Shown here piece after piece: positions 44,228 to 51,874 of a DNA stretch of 64,000 bases. Below the pieces are notes generated by a model that had not been told where the DNA came from, did no database searches, and saw only the letters and a list, made by a program, of their open reading frames with translations. How positions within the stretch are numbered: position 1 is the first letter of the stretch; every line of letters starts with the position of its first letter. Source of the DNA: Faecalicatena_A orotica (GTDB lineage Bacteria > Bacillota > Clostridia > Lachnospirales > Lachnospiraceae); assembly GCF_040545875.1 (NCBI RefSeq), contig NZ_JBEPMR010000010.1, one strand, 5' to 3'. A program made the position numbers and the translations under genes.

Positions 44228-45101
44228 GCCTGTTTCCTCCTTGTAAAAACCTTTCTTCTGCTATTTTTTCTGCTGCCTCAATGGCGGCTGAATTGATGAT
44301 ATCCAGATTTCCTGAATATTTCGGAAGGAAGTCTCCCGCACCTTCTACCTCTACAATGACAGTCACTTTGTTCCCGTCCATAATCGGAGGGGTCCTGAGC
44401 TTATATCCCGGTACGTATTTTTGTATTTCCTTTACCATCTTGTTCACAGACCCAGTAATTGCCTTTTTATCCGGGTTCTTTACAATCGAATGGATTGTGT
44501 TTGTCATCATGAGCGGCGGTTCTGCCGGATTCAGGATAATAATTGCCTTGCCTTTGTCTGCTCCTCCGACTGTTTCCAGTGCCTTTGCCGTCGTTTCTGT
44601 AAATTCATCGATATTGGCACGGGTACCGGGACCTGCGCTTTTGGAGGAAATACAGGATATGATCTCTGTGTATTCGCTGTCTGCCACACGGTTGATTGCA
44701 TATGCAATCGGGACTGTCGCCTGCCCCCCGCAGGTTACCATGTTAAGATTCATCTCATCTGACAGGCTTTCCAGATTCACACATGGCACAACGTATGGTC
44801 CCACCGCCGCCGGGGTCATATCGATGGCAACCTTGCCCGCCGCCTTAAGCAGCGGCGCGTGCATTTTATGTGCCTTAGCACCCGTCGCATCAAACACAAT
44901 CTTAATGTCATCTCTGTCTAAGATTGTCTCTATCCCCTTGGTCGTAGTCTCAAATCCGAGCCGCTTTGCCCTTTTGATTCCCTCAGATTCAACGATTCCT
45001 ACCATGCAGGACATCTCCAGATTCCTGCTTCTCATAACTTTGTACATTAAGTCGGAACCGATATTCCCCGGTCCGATAATCGCAACTTTTACTTTCTCCA
45101 T
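44217..45101 (-). CDS. mhpF: Acetaldehyde dehydrogenase, CoA-acylating (DmpF/MhpF family)
   Basis: A 294-residue enzyme that oxidises an aldehyde to acyl-CoA with NAD. It has the Rossmann start VAIIGPGNIGSDLMYKVM, a thiol-containing VTCGGQATVPIAYAINRV (catalytic Cys) and NTIHSIV. Usually it receives acetaldehyde directly from the aldolase coded next to it. The length matches DmpF. It is 14 bp behind the PfkB gene. Confidence 0.94.
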   Translation of the reverse strand: MEKVKVAIIGPGNIGSDLMYKVMRSRNLEMSCMVGIVESEGIKRAKRLGFETTTKGIETILDRDDIKIVFDATGAKAHKMHAPLLKAAGKVAIDMTPAAVGPYVVPCVNLESLSDEMNLNMVTCGGQATVPIAYAINRVADSEYTEIISCISSKSAGPGTRANIDEFTETTAKALETVGGADKGKAIIILNPAEPPLMMTNTIHSIVKNPDKKAITGSVNKMVKEIQKYVPGYKLRTPPIMDGNKVTVIVEVEGAGDFLPKYSGNLDIINSAAIEAAEKIAEERFLQGGNRHEK

Positions 45102-45115
45102 GTCTTTCCCTTTCC

Positions 45116-46060
45116 TTATCTGGCTACGTTCCTGACGGACGTAATCTGAATTTTTTCATAAATTTCTTCAAAATCCTTTTTTTCAAAAAAACCGGTCTTC
45201 TCCTGCATGGCATTTGCCGCCGCTATGGCACTGGCATACCGCAGGAGCTTTTCATCTTCGAAACGGTTCTTTATTCCAATGGCAAATCCTGCAAGCATGG
45301 AATCACCGCACCCTACCGTATTTTTAACTTCAACTTTAGGAACTGCCGCCTTATAGATCCCGGATGGCGCTGCCATAAGCGAGCCTTTTTTCCCGAGTGA
45401 GACAACCACATAGGTAATTCCTTTCGTTCTCAGGTAAAGCGCTGTTTCTTTTAATTCTTCTTCCGATAATTCCTCCTTTCCTGTAAGCTGTCTGATCTCA
45501 TCCTGATTTGGCTTAATCAGGGCTGGCCTTGCACAGATGCTTTTTTGAAGCAGTTTACCGCTTGTATCCAGCAGGACCGGGATACCACAGTCCCGTGCTG
45601 CCTGTATCAGTCTGACATAAATCTCGTCATCCATGCCTTTAGGTGTGCTTCCCGATATAGTAACCACTTCTGCCCGGGCGAGAAGATCCCTGTACCGCTG
45701 CTCTAACTCTGCAATCTTTTCCTGTGGGACAGCTTCCCCGGCTTCTAAAAATTCTGTCTGGATACCGGTTTCTGCATCCATGATGTTAATGCAGCTTCGC
45801 GTCTCTCCCCCAGCATGGACAAATTCCGTACGGATGCCGTCTTTTTCTGCCAGTTCCTCGAGAAGGGCGCCATTATGCCCTCCTGCAAATCCCGTGGCAA
45901 TTACGCTTTCTCCTGCAATAACCGCTGCCCTTGAAACATTCAGCCCTTTTCCGCCTGCACTGTACCGGCAGCTGCTGACCCGGTTTACCTGGCCGGCATT
46001 CATTTTTTCCACCAGATACCGCTTGTCAATTGAGGTATTCAGTGTAACTGTGAGTATCAT
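45116..46060 (-). CDS. PfkB sugar kinase, 1-phosphofructokinase/tagatose-6-phosphate kinase type
   Basis: A 314-residue kinase (LacC/FruK group) that phosphorylates a ketose phosphate. It opens ILTVTLNTSIDKRY, has the family-1 motif GGKGLNVSRAA and the anion-hole motif NTVGCGDSMLAGFA. It could make tagatose-1,6-bisphosphate for the aldolase at 26554, or fructose-1,6-bisphosphate. It is the first gene of its own transcript after a conserved 27-bp site at 46083. Confidence 0.88.
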   Translation of the reverse strand: MILTVTLNTSIDKRYLVEKMNAGQVNRVSSCRYSAGGKGLNVSRAAVIAGESVIATGFAGGHNGALLEELAEKDGIRTEFVHAGGETRSCINIMDAETGIQTEFLEAGEAVPQEKIAELEQRYRDLLARAEVVTISGSTPKGMDDEIYVRLIQAARDCGIPVLLDTSGKLLQKSICARPALIKPNQDEIRQLTGKEELSEEELKETALYLRTKGITYVVVSLGKKGSLMAAPSGIYKAAVPKVEVKNTVGCGDSMLAGFAIGIKNRFEDEKLLRYASAIAAANAMQEKTGFFEKKDFEEIYEKIQITSVRNVAR

Positions 46061-46082
46061 AAAGTTCTCCTTTCTTTTTCTT

Positions 46083-46109
46083 GTTCGTTATTGTCGAACA
46101 TCGTTCTTG
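46083..46109. promoter_or_regulatory. IclR-type operator copy 1 with -10 of the PfkB gene
   Basis: A 27-bp site made of GTTCG, TATT, GAACA and GTTCTTG blocks, matching the copy at 47933-47959 at 22 of 27 positions. On the minus strand a TATAAT (46121-46116) lies a few bases upstream, so a bound protein would cover the transcription start. Confidence 0.65.
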
Positions 46110-46121
46110 TTTTAAATTATA

Positions 46122-46149
46122 TAAAAGAGCCTGACTGGATACAGACTCT
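46122..46149 (-). terminator. Terminator of the IclR gene
   Basis: On the minus strand AGAGTCTG pairs with CAGGCTCT (46149-46142 with 46133-46126, one G-U pair), followed by TTTTAT. It lies 18 bp after the IclR stop codon and before the PfkB promoter. Confidence 0.6.
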
Positions 46150-46166
46150 GATATTTTCCATACATT

Positions 46167-46934
46167 CTATCCGCGGTATCCCAGCTTTCCGGATATCGCG
46201 CGTGTAGCCTTCTTGATTTCTTCCGCTGCCTCTGTTGCTTTCTCTTCCGTCATCTTTACCGCTGAACTCGAAATACTGATAGCTGCCACAGGTTTCCCCT
46301 GATAATCATGGATCGCGGCTGCCACACATTTCAATCCGAGCTCTACCTCTTCATTATCCGTGGAATATCCCTTCTTTCTGATACATTCCAGCTCCTTTCG
46401 TATCTCTTCCTTGTCTGTCATGGTGTTCGGCGTAAGAGCTTCGAGCTTCTGGCTGTCCAGAATCCTTCCTATATCCTCCGGCTTTAGTTCTGCCAGCACT
46501 GCCTTGCCGATGCCCGTGCAGTACATCGGCGCCCGTTTTCCCACCTGTGAATACACGACCCTTGTATCAGGGGCGTCCATTTTGTCGATATAAACGACTT
46601 CCCCGTCTTTATAAAGGCCCATGTGCACCGTCATTTTAAAATGCTCTGACAACTCCTTTAAATATGGTCTTGCAATCTCCCGGATATCCATACGTTCCTG
46701 CACAATGCAGCCAAGTTCAAATAACTTAAGCCCCAGCCGGTACCGCTTATTGTCCGGGTTCTGTTCCAGATACCCCTCCTGGACAAGCGTATTCACAAGA
46801 CCGTAAATGGTACTTTTCCCGAGTCCCATGTAGGATGCTATATCTGTAATGCCAATTTCCGAAACGCCTCCTGAAAGGTATTCCAGAATCTTCAAAGCCC
46901 GTTCCACAGACTGTATTGTCACTCCCTGTTTCAT
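46167..46934 (-). CDS. IclR family transcriptional regulator
   Basis: A 255-residue regulator with an N-terminal winged helix (ALKILEYLSGGVSEIGITDI, then ASYMGLGKSTIYGLVNTL) and a C-terminal effector domain (HMGLYKDGEVVYIDKM, RAPMYCTGIGKAVLAEL). IclR proteins bind small carboxylates or aromatic acids, which suits a cluster acting on oxo acids. It sits between the FAH gene and PfkB gene, and the two related 27-bp sites before these transcripts are its probable operators. Confidence 0.93.
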   Translation of the reverse strand: MKQGVTIQSVERALKILEYLSGGVSEIGITDIASYMGLGKSTIYGLVNTLVQEGYLEQNPDNKRYRLGLKLFELGCIVQERMDIREIARPYLKELSEHFKMTVHMGLYKDGEVVYIDKMDAPDTRVVYSQVGKRAPMYCTGIGKAVLAELKPEDIGRILDSQKLEALTPNTMTDKEEIRKELECIRKKGYSTDNEEVELGLKCVAAAIHDYQGKPVAAISISSSAVKMTEEKATEAAEEIKKATRAISGKLGYRG

Positions 46935-46961
46935 CCGTGACTCCTTTCTATTGATCGCTCT

Positions 46962-47005
46962 AGTGTTCCATCCAGTGAGTAATGATACTTACTGGATGGA
47001 GCACT
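46962..47005 (-). terminator. 20-bp stem between FAH and IclR genes
   Basis: Arms 46962-46981 and 46986-47005 (core TCCATCCAGT/ACTGGATGGA) match at 18 of 20 positions around ATGA. The stem touches the FAH stop codon and has no T-run on the minus strand, so it is more likely an mRNA-processing or attenuating stem than a full terminator. Confidence 0.5.
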
Positions 47006-47894
47006 AATCTATCTGATTCACAAGCGTTCCCAGTTTTTCAATCTTACACTCAATGACGTCCCCTTTATGTAAAAATCTGGGCGGTGTAAATCCCATCCCG
47101 ACTCCCTTTGGTGTTCCCGTGGAAATAATCGTCCCGGCTTTCAGAGTCATACCCTGACTCAGTTCATGAATCACATAACCGATATCAAAGATGAGCAGGT
47201 CCGTGCTGCTAGACTGCCTCAGTTCCCCGTTAACCAAAGTCTGGATCTTTAATTTCGGCGGATACATAATCTCATCCTTTGTCACAATAGCTGGGCCCAT
47301 AGGGGTAAAACCATCCAGGCTTTTTCCGAAGTACCACTGTGTGTGTCTGGTCTGCAGGTTTCTTGCACTCATGTCATTCAGAATTGTATAGCCGAAAATA
47401 TAGTCCAGTGCATCTTCCTCTCTTACATTTCTGGCATCTTTCCCAATGATGACTGCCAGCTCTGCCTCGTAATCCAGACTGTCAACAATATCCTCATATG
47501 CAGGAATGCCCTGCCGGTGTCCGGCTGCCTCGTTCACCCTTTTTGAAAAATAAACCGGATAAGAGGACTGAATGTCAAAAGAGTCCTTCTCAAATCTGGC
47601 TGCCTCTCTGGCATGCTCCAGATAATTCACGCCGAGACAGATGACATCCTGCTTTGGATATGGAATGGGCGCACGCAGGACAATCTCATCTGCCGGCACA
47701 ATAAATAAACTTTCGTCCTCCGCCCGCTGGCTTAACTGCTGCCTCTCCTCTTCTGTCATAGATGCAATCAGTTCATTCATGTCAGAATACGGCAGGTTCA
47801 GGACCTCCTGCGGAGCAACCCACTCCCCCTTGGAATCAAGAAGCCCCAGCCTGTCCTCAGACGCTCCCGCGGCCCTGTATGTAATAAGTCTCAT
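47004..47894 (-). CDS. Fumarylacetoacetate hydrolase (FAH) family protein
   Basis: A 296-residue FAH-family enzyme with an N-terminal extension and the catalytic domain from about residue 80. Metal and active-site motifs are DVICLGVNYLEHA, DYEAELAVIIGKDARNV, GYTILNDMSARNLQ and GKSLDGFTPMGP. Members hydrolyse acylpyruvates or hydrate/dehydrate sugar-derived 2-oxo acids. In this cluster it could feed the hydroxy-oxo-acid aldolase. The start follows AGAGGAGG. The promoter and operator are just upstream. Confidence 0.9.
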   Translation of the reverse strand: MRLITYRAAGASEDRLGLLDSKGEWVAPQEVLNLPYSDMNELIASMTEEERQQLSQRAEDESLFIVPADEIVLRAPIPYPKQDVICLGVNYLEHAREAARFEKDSFDIQSSYPVYFSKRVNEAAGHRQGIPAYEDIVDSLDYEAELAVIIGKDARNVREEDALDYIFGYTILNDMSARNLQTRHTQWYFGKSLDGFTPMGPAIVTKDEIMYPPKLKIQTLVNGELRQSSSTDLLIFDIGYVIHELSQGMTLKAGTIISTGTPKGVGMGFTPPRFLHKGDVIECKIEKLGTLVNQID

Positions 47895-47932
47895 ATAGGT
47901 GATACCTCCTCTGTCATTACCGCTCTTTTATC

Positions 47933-47992
47933 GTTCGGTATTATAGAACAATGTTCTTGAAATATTATAATCCTCTTTTTTATATTTTTCAA
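47933..47992 (-). promoter_or_regulatory. Promoter of the FAH gene with IclR-type operator copy 2
   Basis: On the minus strand TTGAAA (47992-47987) and TATAAT (47969-47964) are 17 bp apart. The 27-bp operator (47933-47959, including AGAACA-A-TGTTCT) follows the -10 directly. It is the same arrangement as at the PfkB promoter. Confidence 0.7.
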
Positions 47993-48005
47993 GTGCAAAT
48001 TCAGA

Positions 48006-48134
48006 CTTGCGGCCGTAACAATTATTCATTCATACCCTAAGACAGGTTTTGCGTTCCGTCAAACGTATTAAACACGCCACAACTTCGAAGCCGTCTCCAA
48101 CGGACAATCATTTTACTTCCGGCTGGATGGACCA
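48006..48134. other. Gene-free flank of element B
   Basis: No gene is seen here. CTTGCGGCCGT at 48007-48017 is repeated at 48404-48414 inside the right arm of element B, so this flank may belong to an older, larger copy of the element. Confidence 0.35.
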
Positions 48135-48427
48135 GCGAAATGAAGGGACGGCTGCAAGCCTCCCGAGTGTACATATGCCGTTTCGAAGTGCTAAAGCGGA
48201 CCTTAGAAGTTCTTGGAAGGTGGCAGCCGGCAAAGCGGGGTGATTTTGTGATCACCGAATCACAAAATCGTCTGACCCAGCGCGGGAAATCACCAGATTT
48301 CCCGTGATGTGTCAGACCCTGCCCCGCTTTGCCGGCTGTCGGCTTCCTAGAATTTCTTAGGCCCGTGTCCGCATATCGAAACGGCATATGTACACTCTGA
48401 AGGCTTGCGGCCGTCCCTTTATTTCGC
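48135..48427. repeat. Large fold-back intergenic element B
   Basis: Two 106-bp arms (48135-48240 and 48322-48427) are inverted copies identical at 89 positions without any gap. The 81-bp middle holds two more hairpins: GATTTTGTGAT with its complement (48242-48252/48259-48269), and GTCTGAC/GTCAGAC (48270-48276/48311-48317) enclosing GGGAAATC/GATTTCCC. The whole forms a long stem with two terminal loops. It does not code for a convincing protein. Confidence 0.85.
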
Positions 48428-48471
48428 GTCCCCCCACCCGCTCACAAATCCACCCTTGTTCAACCTTAACA

Positions 48472-48500
48472 TTGACTTCTTTACTTTGAGAATGTAGAAT
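48472..48500 (+). promoter_or_regulatory. asnA promoter
   Basis: TTGACT (48472-48477) and TAGAAT (48495-48500) are 17 bp apart, 68 bp before the start codon. No T-box or other leader structure is visible. Confidence 0.65.
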
Positions 48501-48567
48501 AGGAATATCTGAGTTTACAGCACACTATACTTGTATTTAGATTAGAAAAGATAAAGGAGTTTTTATT

Positions 48568-49578
48568 ATGGAACATTTAACGATCCCCCAGGGATACTCC
48601 TCTCCTCTTACAATCCGTGAGACGGAGGTCGCGATTAAAGAGATCAAGGACCATTTTGAGCGGTCACTTGCAAAGTCACTGCATTTAACCCGTGTTTCGG
48701 CGCCCTTTTTTGTACGCCCGGAATCTGGTATGAATGATAATCTGAACGGGACGGAAAGACCGGTGTCTTTCGGAATACGTGAGCAGGATGATGCTCCGGC
48801 TGAGATTGTACATTCTCTGGCAAAGTGGAAACGTTATGCACTAAAGAATTATGATTTCCATTCAGGGGAAGGGCTCTATACAGACATGAGTGCGATCCGC
48901 AGGGATGAGGATACGGATAATATCCATTCTCTTTATGTTGACCAGTGGGACTGGGAGAAGATCATTTCTAAGGAAGAACGGAACATGGAGACTCTGGAGT
49001 ATACGGTCCGCAAGGTTTACAGTGCCCTGAAAGAGACAGAGGAATACATATCAAGACGGTATAATTATATCGAGCCGTGGCTTCCTGATGAGATTTTCTT
49101 CATTACCTCTCAGGAACTGGAGGATATGTTCCCGAATCTGACTCCTAAGGAGCGGGAGCACCGGGTTGCCAAGGCAAAGGGAGCCGTCTTTATTTCTCAG
49201 ATCGGAAAGACGCTGACATCGGGAGAAAAGCATGACGGACGTGCACCTGACTATGATGACTGGGAATTAAACGGGGATATCATCGTGTATTATCCGGTTC
49301 TGGATATCGGACTGGAACTGACATCTATGGGAATCAGGGTTGACGAGGATGCTCTCAGAAGACAGCTGAAGGCTGCCGGATGCGAGGACCGCGCGGAGCT
49401 GATGTTCCAGAAGGCCCTGCTGAATGGGGAACTGCCTTATACAGTTGGCGGTGGAATCGGACAGTCACGAATCTGTATGTACTATTTAAGAAAGGCACAT
49501 ATAGGGGAGGTCCAGTCTTCCATATGGCCCGAGGATATTGTAAACTGTGCACTTGAAAATGGAATTCATCTTCTTTAG
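48568..49578 (+). CDS. asnA: Aspartate-ammonia ligase (asparagine synthetase A)
   Basis: This 336-residue cytoplasmic enzyme makes asparagine from aspartate, ammonia and ATP. It resembles class II tRNA synthetases. Family motifs are RVSAPFFVRPESGMNDNLNG, FGIREQDDAPAEIVHSLAKW, SIRRDED-like AIRRDEDTDNIHSLYVDQWD and the C-terminal VGGGIGQSRICMYYLRKAHI. Length matches E. coli AsnA (330). It is a single-gene transcript with its own promoter and terminator. Confidence 0.97.
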   Translation: MEHLTIPQGYSSPLTIRETEVAIKEIKDHFERSLAKSLHLTRVSAPFFVRPESGMNDNLNGTERPVSFGIREQDDAPAEIVHSLAKWKRYALKNYDFHSGEGLYTDMSAIRRDEDTDNIHSLYVDQWDWEKIISKEERNMETLEYTVRKVYSALKETEEYISRRYNYIEPWLPDEIFFITSQELEDMFPNLTPKEREHRVAKAKGAVFISQIGKTLTSGEKHDGRAPDYDDWELNGDIIVYYPVLDIGLELTSMGIRVDEDALRRQLKAAGCEDRAELMFQKALLNGELPYTVGGGIGQSRICMYYLRKAHIGEVQSSIWPEDIVNCALENGIHLL

Positions 49579-49645
49579 AACTATCATCTGGTACACAAAA
49601 TAAGGATGCTGACAGACCCGTGGCCGGTATAAAATTTAAAAATTT

Positions 49646-49686
49646 GCAGGGCAGTATGGCGTAAAGCTATTCTGCCCTGCTTTTTT
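49646..49686 (+). terminator. asnA terminator
   Basis: GCAGGGCAG (49646-49654) pairs with CTGCCCTGC (49672-49680) and is followed by six T residues. Confidence 0.85.
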
Positions 49687-49708
49687 GTATTTACGTTTAA
49701 TATTACTA

Positions 49709-49755
49709 TTGACAATGTTCTTTTTATATGCAACAATTGTTATACAACATATGTT
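49709..49755 (+). promoter_or_regulatory. TetR gene promoter with two 10-bp palindromes
   Basis: TTGACA (49709-49714) is followed after 17 bp by AACAAT (49732-49737). Two palindromes, AACAATTGTT (49732-49741) and AACATATGTT (49746-49755), overlap and follow the -10. They are candidate sites for self-repression by the TetR protein. Confidence 0.5.
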
Positions 49756-49786
49756 TTACTATGATTTTGAAAAGGAGGTGGACTGC

Positions 49787-50374
49787 ATGCCGCCTAAACC
49801 CAAAATAACGGCAGAAATGATTATGAATACGGTTCTGGACCTTACAAGAGAATCTGGATTTGAAACTGTTAATGCCCGAAGTATCGCCGGCAGATTACAA
49901 TGTTCAACCCGCCCAATTTTTACTTGTTATGAAAACATGGATGAATTAAAAAAAGAATTTCTTGTCTTTGCATATGAATACTACGAACAGTACGTCACAC
50001 ATTATAGAAATTCTGAAGTTGTCAGCCCTTATTTAACCCTGCCCCTCTCATACATTGCCTTTGCCCGGGAAGAAACACATTTATTTAAGCTTCTGTTTAT
50101 AAACGATATGGATTTGGACATGACTGACCCAAAAGATTTTTATAAGGAGGCTGGCAATGAAAATAAAGCCGGGATTTTCTCGGAAATGACCGGGATAGAA
50201 CCTGAACGGGCTAAAGTCATTTTTCTGGATTTATTTCTTTATACACATGGCATAGCCGTCTTAACAGCAACGAAAAAAATATCACTGGACAGAATCAATA
50301 CTGAGAAAATGGTAGGAAATACATTGTCGGCTTTTATAAAACAAGAAAAACCTGATTGGGATTTATCATTTTGA
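49787..50374 (+). CDS. TetR/AcrR family regulator
   Basis: A 195-residue regulator with the N-terminal helix-turn-helix ITAEMIMNTVLDLTRESGFE, then VNARSIAGRLQCSTRPIF, and a helical ligand domain. The ATG at 49787 is preceded by AAAGGAGGTGG; an upstream frame would add a hydrophobic stretch that does not belong to the family. It is 31 bp before a methyltransferase gene, which it probably controls along with itself. Confidence 0.9.
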   Translation: MPPKPKITAEMIMNTVLDLTRESGFETVNARSIAGRLQCSTRPIFTCYENMDELKKEFLVFAYEYYEQYVTHYRNSEVVSPYLTLPLSYIAFAREETHLFKLLFINDMDLDMTDPKDFYKEAGNENKAGIFSEMTGIEPERAKVIFLDLFLYTHGIAVLTATKKISLDRINTEKMVGNTLSAFIKQEKPDWDLSF

Positions 50375-50405
50375 TATTCAAAAACGAATTATGGAAAGGT
50401 GCAAT

Positions 50406-51197
50406 ATGGAAGCAAACCAGCATTTAATCGATTTTTATACTCATTATGATGAGGACGGACGACTTTTATCAAAACATGGATCAGTTGAGTTTCTCACTAC
50501 TATGCGTTACATACAGATGTATCTGGAACCAGACAGCCATATACTTGAAATTGGCGCCGGAACAGGCCGGTATTCCCACGCACTGGCACAACAGGGATAT
50601 GCCGTTGAGGCCGTTGAATTGGTAGAACATAATATTGAGATTTTCCGTCAAAATACACGACCAGACGAACACATCACTATCACCCAGGGAAATGCAATGG
50701 ATTTATCTGCTTTTCAGGATGACAAATATGATATTACCCTGCTCTTAGGTCCTCTGTATCACCTTTATAATACAGAAGATAAACAACAGGCACTTCGTGA
50801 AGCAATCCGTGTAACTAAACCGGGAGGTGTGGTTTTTGCGGCTTATGTTATTTCCGATGGCTGTCTCCTAGACGAAGGATTCAAACGCGGAAATATCAGT
50901 GTTACAGAATATATTGAAAATGGCCTGCTTGACCCTGTGACGTTTGCCGCAAGATCCAAACCGAAGGATTTGTTTGAACTTGTCCGGAAAGAGGACATCG
51001 ATTATCTAATGTCCACGTTTGACATTACCCGCCTGCATTATGTAGCGGCTGACGGGTGTGCCCTTTTTATGCGTGAAGTTTTAGATATGATGGATAATGA
51101 CAACTTTGAACTATTTTTGAAATACCATTTTGCTACTTGCGAACGCGAAGATTTAACCGGCATTACAAGCCATGCAGTTGATATATTCAGAAAATAA
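50406..51197 (+). CDS. SAM-dependent methyltransferase (class I)
   Basis: A 263-residue methyltransferase. Motif I is ILEIGAGTGRYSHALAQQGY, followed by AVELVEHNIEIFRQNT, YDITLLLGPLYHLY and VTKPGGVVFAAYV. The C-terminal half is probably the substrate-binding part. The ATG at 50406 has AAAGGTG upstream and is chosen over an ATG 15 bases earlier. The substrate is unknown; pairing with a TetR regulator suggests inactivation of a toxic small molecule or drug. Confidence 0.88.
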   Translation: MEANQHLIDFYTHYDEDGRLLSKHGSVEFLTTMRYIQMYLEPDSHILEIGAGTGRYSHALAQQGYAVEAVELVEHNIEIFRQNTRPDEHITITQGNAMDLSAFQDDKYDITLLLGPLYHLYNTEDKQQALREAIRVTKPGGVVFAAYVISDGCLLDEGFKRGNISVTEYIENGLLDPVTFAARSKPKDLFELVRKEDIDYLMSTFDITRLHYVAADGCALFMREVLDMMDNDNFELFLKYHFATCEREDLTGITSHAVDIFRK

Positions 51198-51271
51198 ACA
51201 AGTCCGAATTTCTTCGGATCAAAAAAGTGGACCCGGATTAGCGGGTCCAAGTAATAAAGATACACAGATAT

Positions 51272-51874
51272 TTACTTTCTTCTAACCCCAACGGCCTGTG
51301 AATGCTGTGCCGAATGCCGGTCTTCCACTACGTCTTTCGGATAGCGGATTACTCCGTTATTTTCATATGGATCGTTGAAATAATATCCTTCCTCATCATA
51401 ACCGACCAGAAGCATGCAGTGCTCGTTGGATATCCACGTGAAAGTCTCATCACAGTCATGTAGCTTCCAGCATGGTCCTGTGATTGGTTCACGCATGTTG
51501 ATGCATGCCCAGAAAATGACAGGCATTCCCTGATCTACATAGTTTTCCAGAAGCTGCCTTACCGGCGTGCCTGTCTCATCAATAATCTCATAGTCATCCC
51601 CGGCCGCTTTCTGAAGCGCCCTGCATATAACAGGTGCATAACAGCCGAAGGATTCTTCGTCGTACGGACTTCCGCAGAAGCATTCATATGGGTTCGGACC
51701 GTAAAGTTCTCCGTTTTTTTCCTCAAATCCACTCAGTTCCAGATATTTTTCTATGAACTCATCGACTGTAACTGATACGCCCAAATATTGAAGGAGCATG
51801 ACTGCCGATACACTCTCGCATCCGGTCGGATATTTTACACTCTGGTCTATGTAAGGTACGTCAATCTTAATCAT
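51272..51874 (-). CDS. C39-like cysteine peptidase family protein (Peptidase_C39_2)
   Basis: A 200-residue papain-fold protein. The active-site pattern is a Gln in YIDQS, Cys19 in PTGCESVSAVM, and a His in ISNEHCMLLVGYDEEGYYFNDP with the following Asp. There is no signal peptide or ABC domain, so it acts alone, possibly in the cytoplasm. Its start overlaps the end of the NhaC antiporter gene by 8 bp, so the two are made together. The substrate is not known. Confidence 0.83.
   Translation of the reverse strand: MIKIDVPYIDQSVKYPTGCESVSAVMLLQYLGVSVTVDEFIEKYLELSGFEEKNGELYGPNPYECFCGSPYDEESFGCYAPVICRALQKAAGDDYEIIDETGTPVRQLLENYVDQGMPVIFWACINMREPITGPCWKLHDCDETFTWISNEHCMLLVGYDEEGYYFNDPYENNGVIRYPKDVVEDRHSAQHSQAVGVRRK

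Noticed and set aside
48037..48387. Minus-strand frame of 116 codons over element B
   Set aside because: It lies across the fold-back arms, so its protein would be made of inverted-repeat sequence; no ribosome site or homology is evident.
48428..48567. T-box or amino-acid riboswitch before asnA
   Set aside because: The leader is only about 60 nt and has no T-box sequence or specifier stem; a plain promoter explains it.
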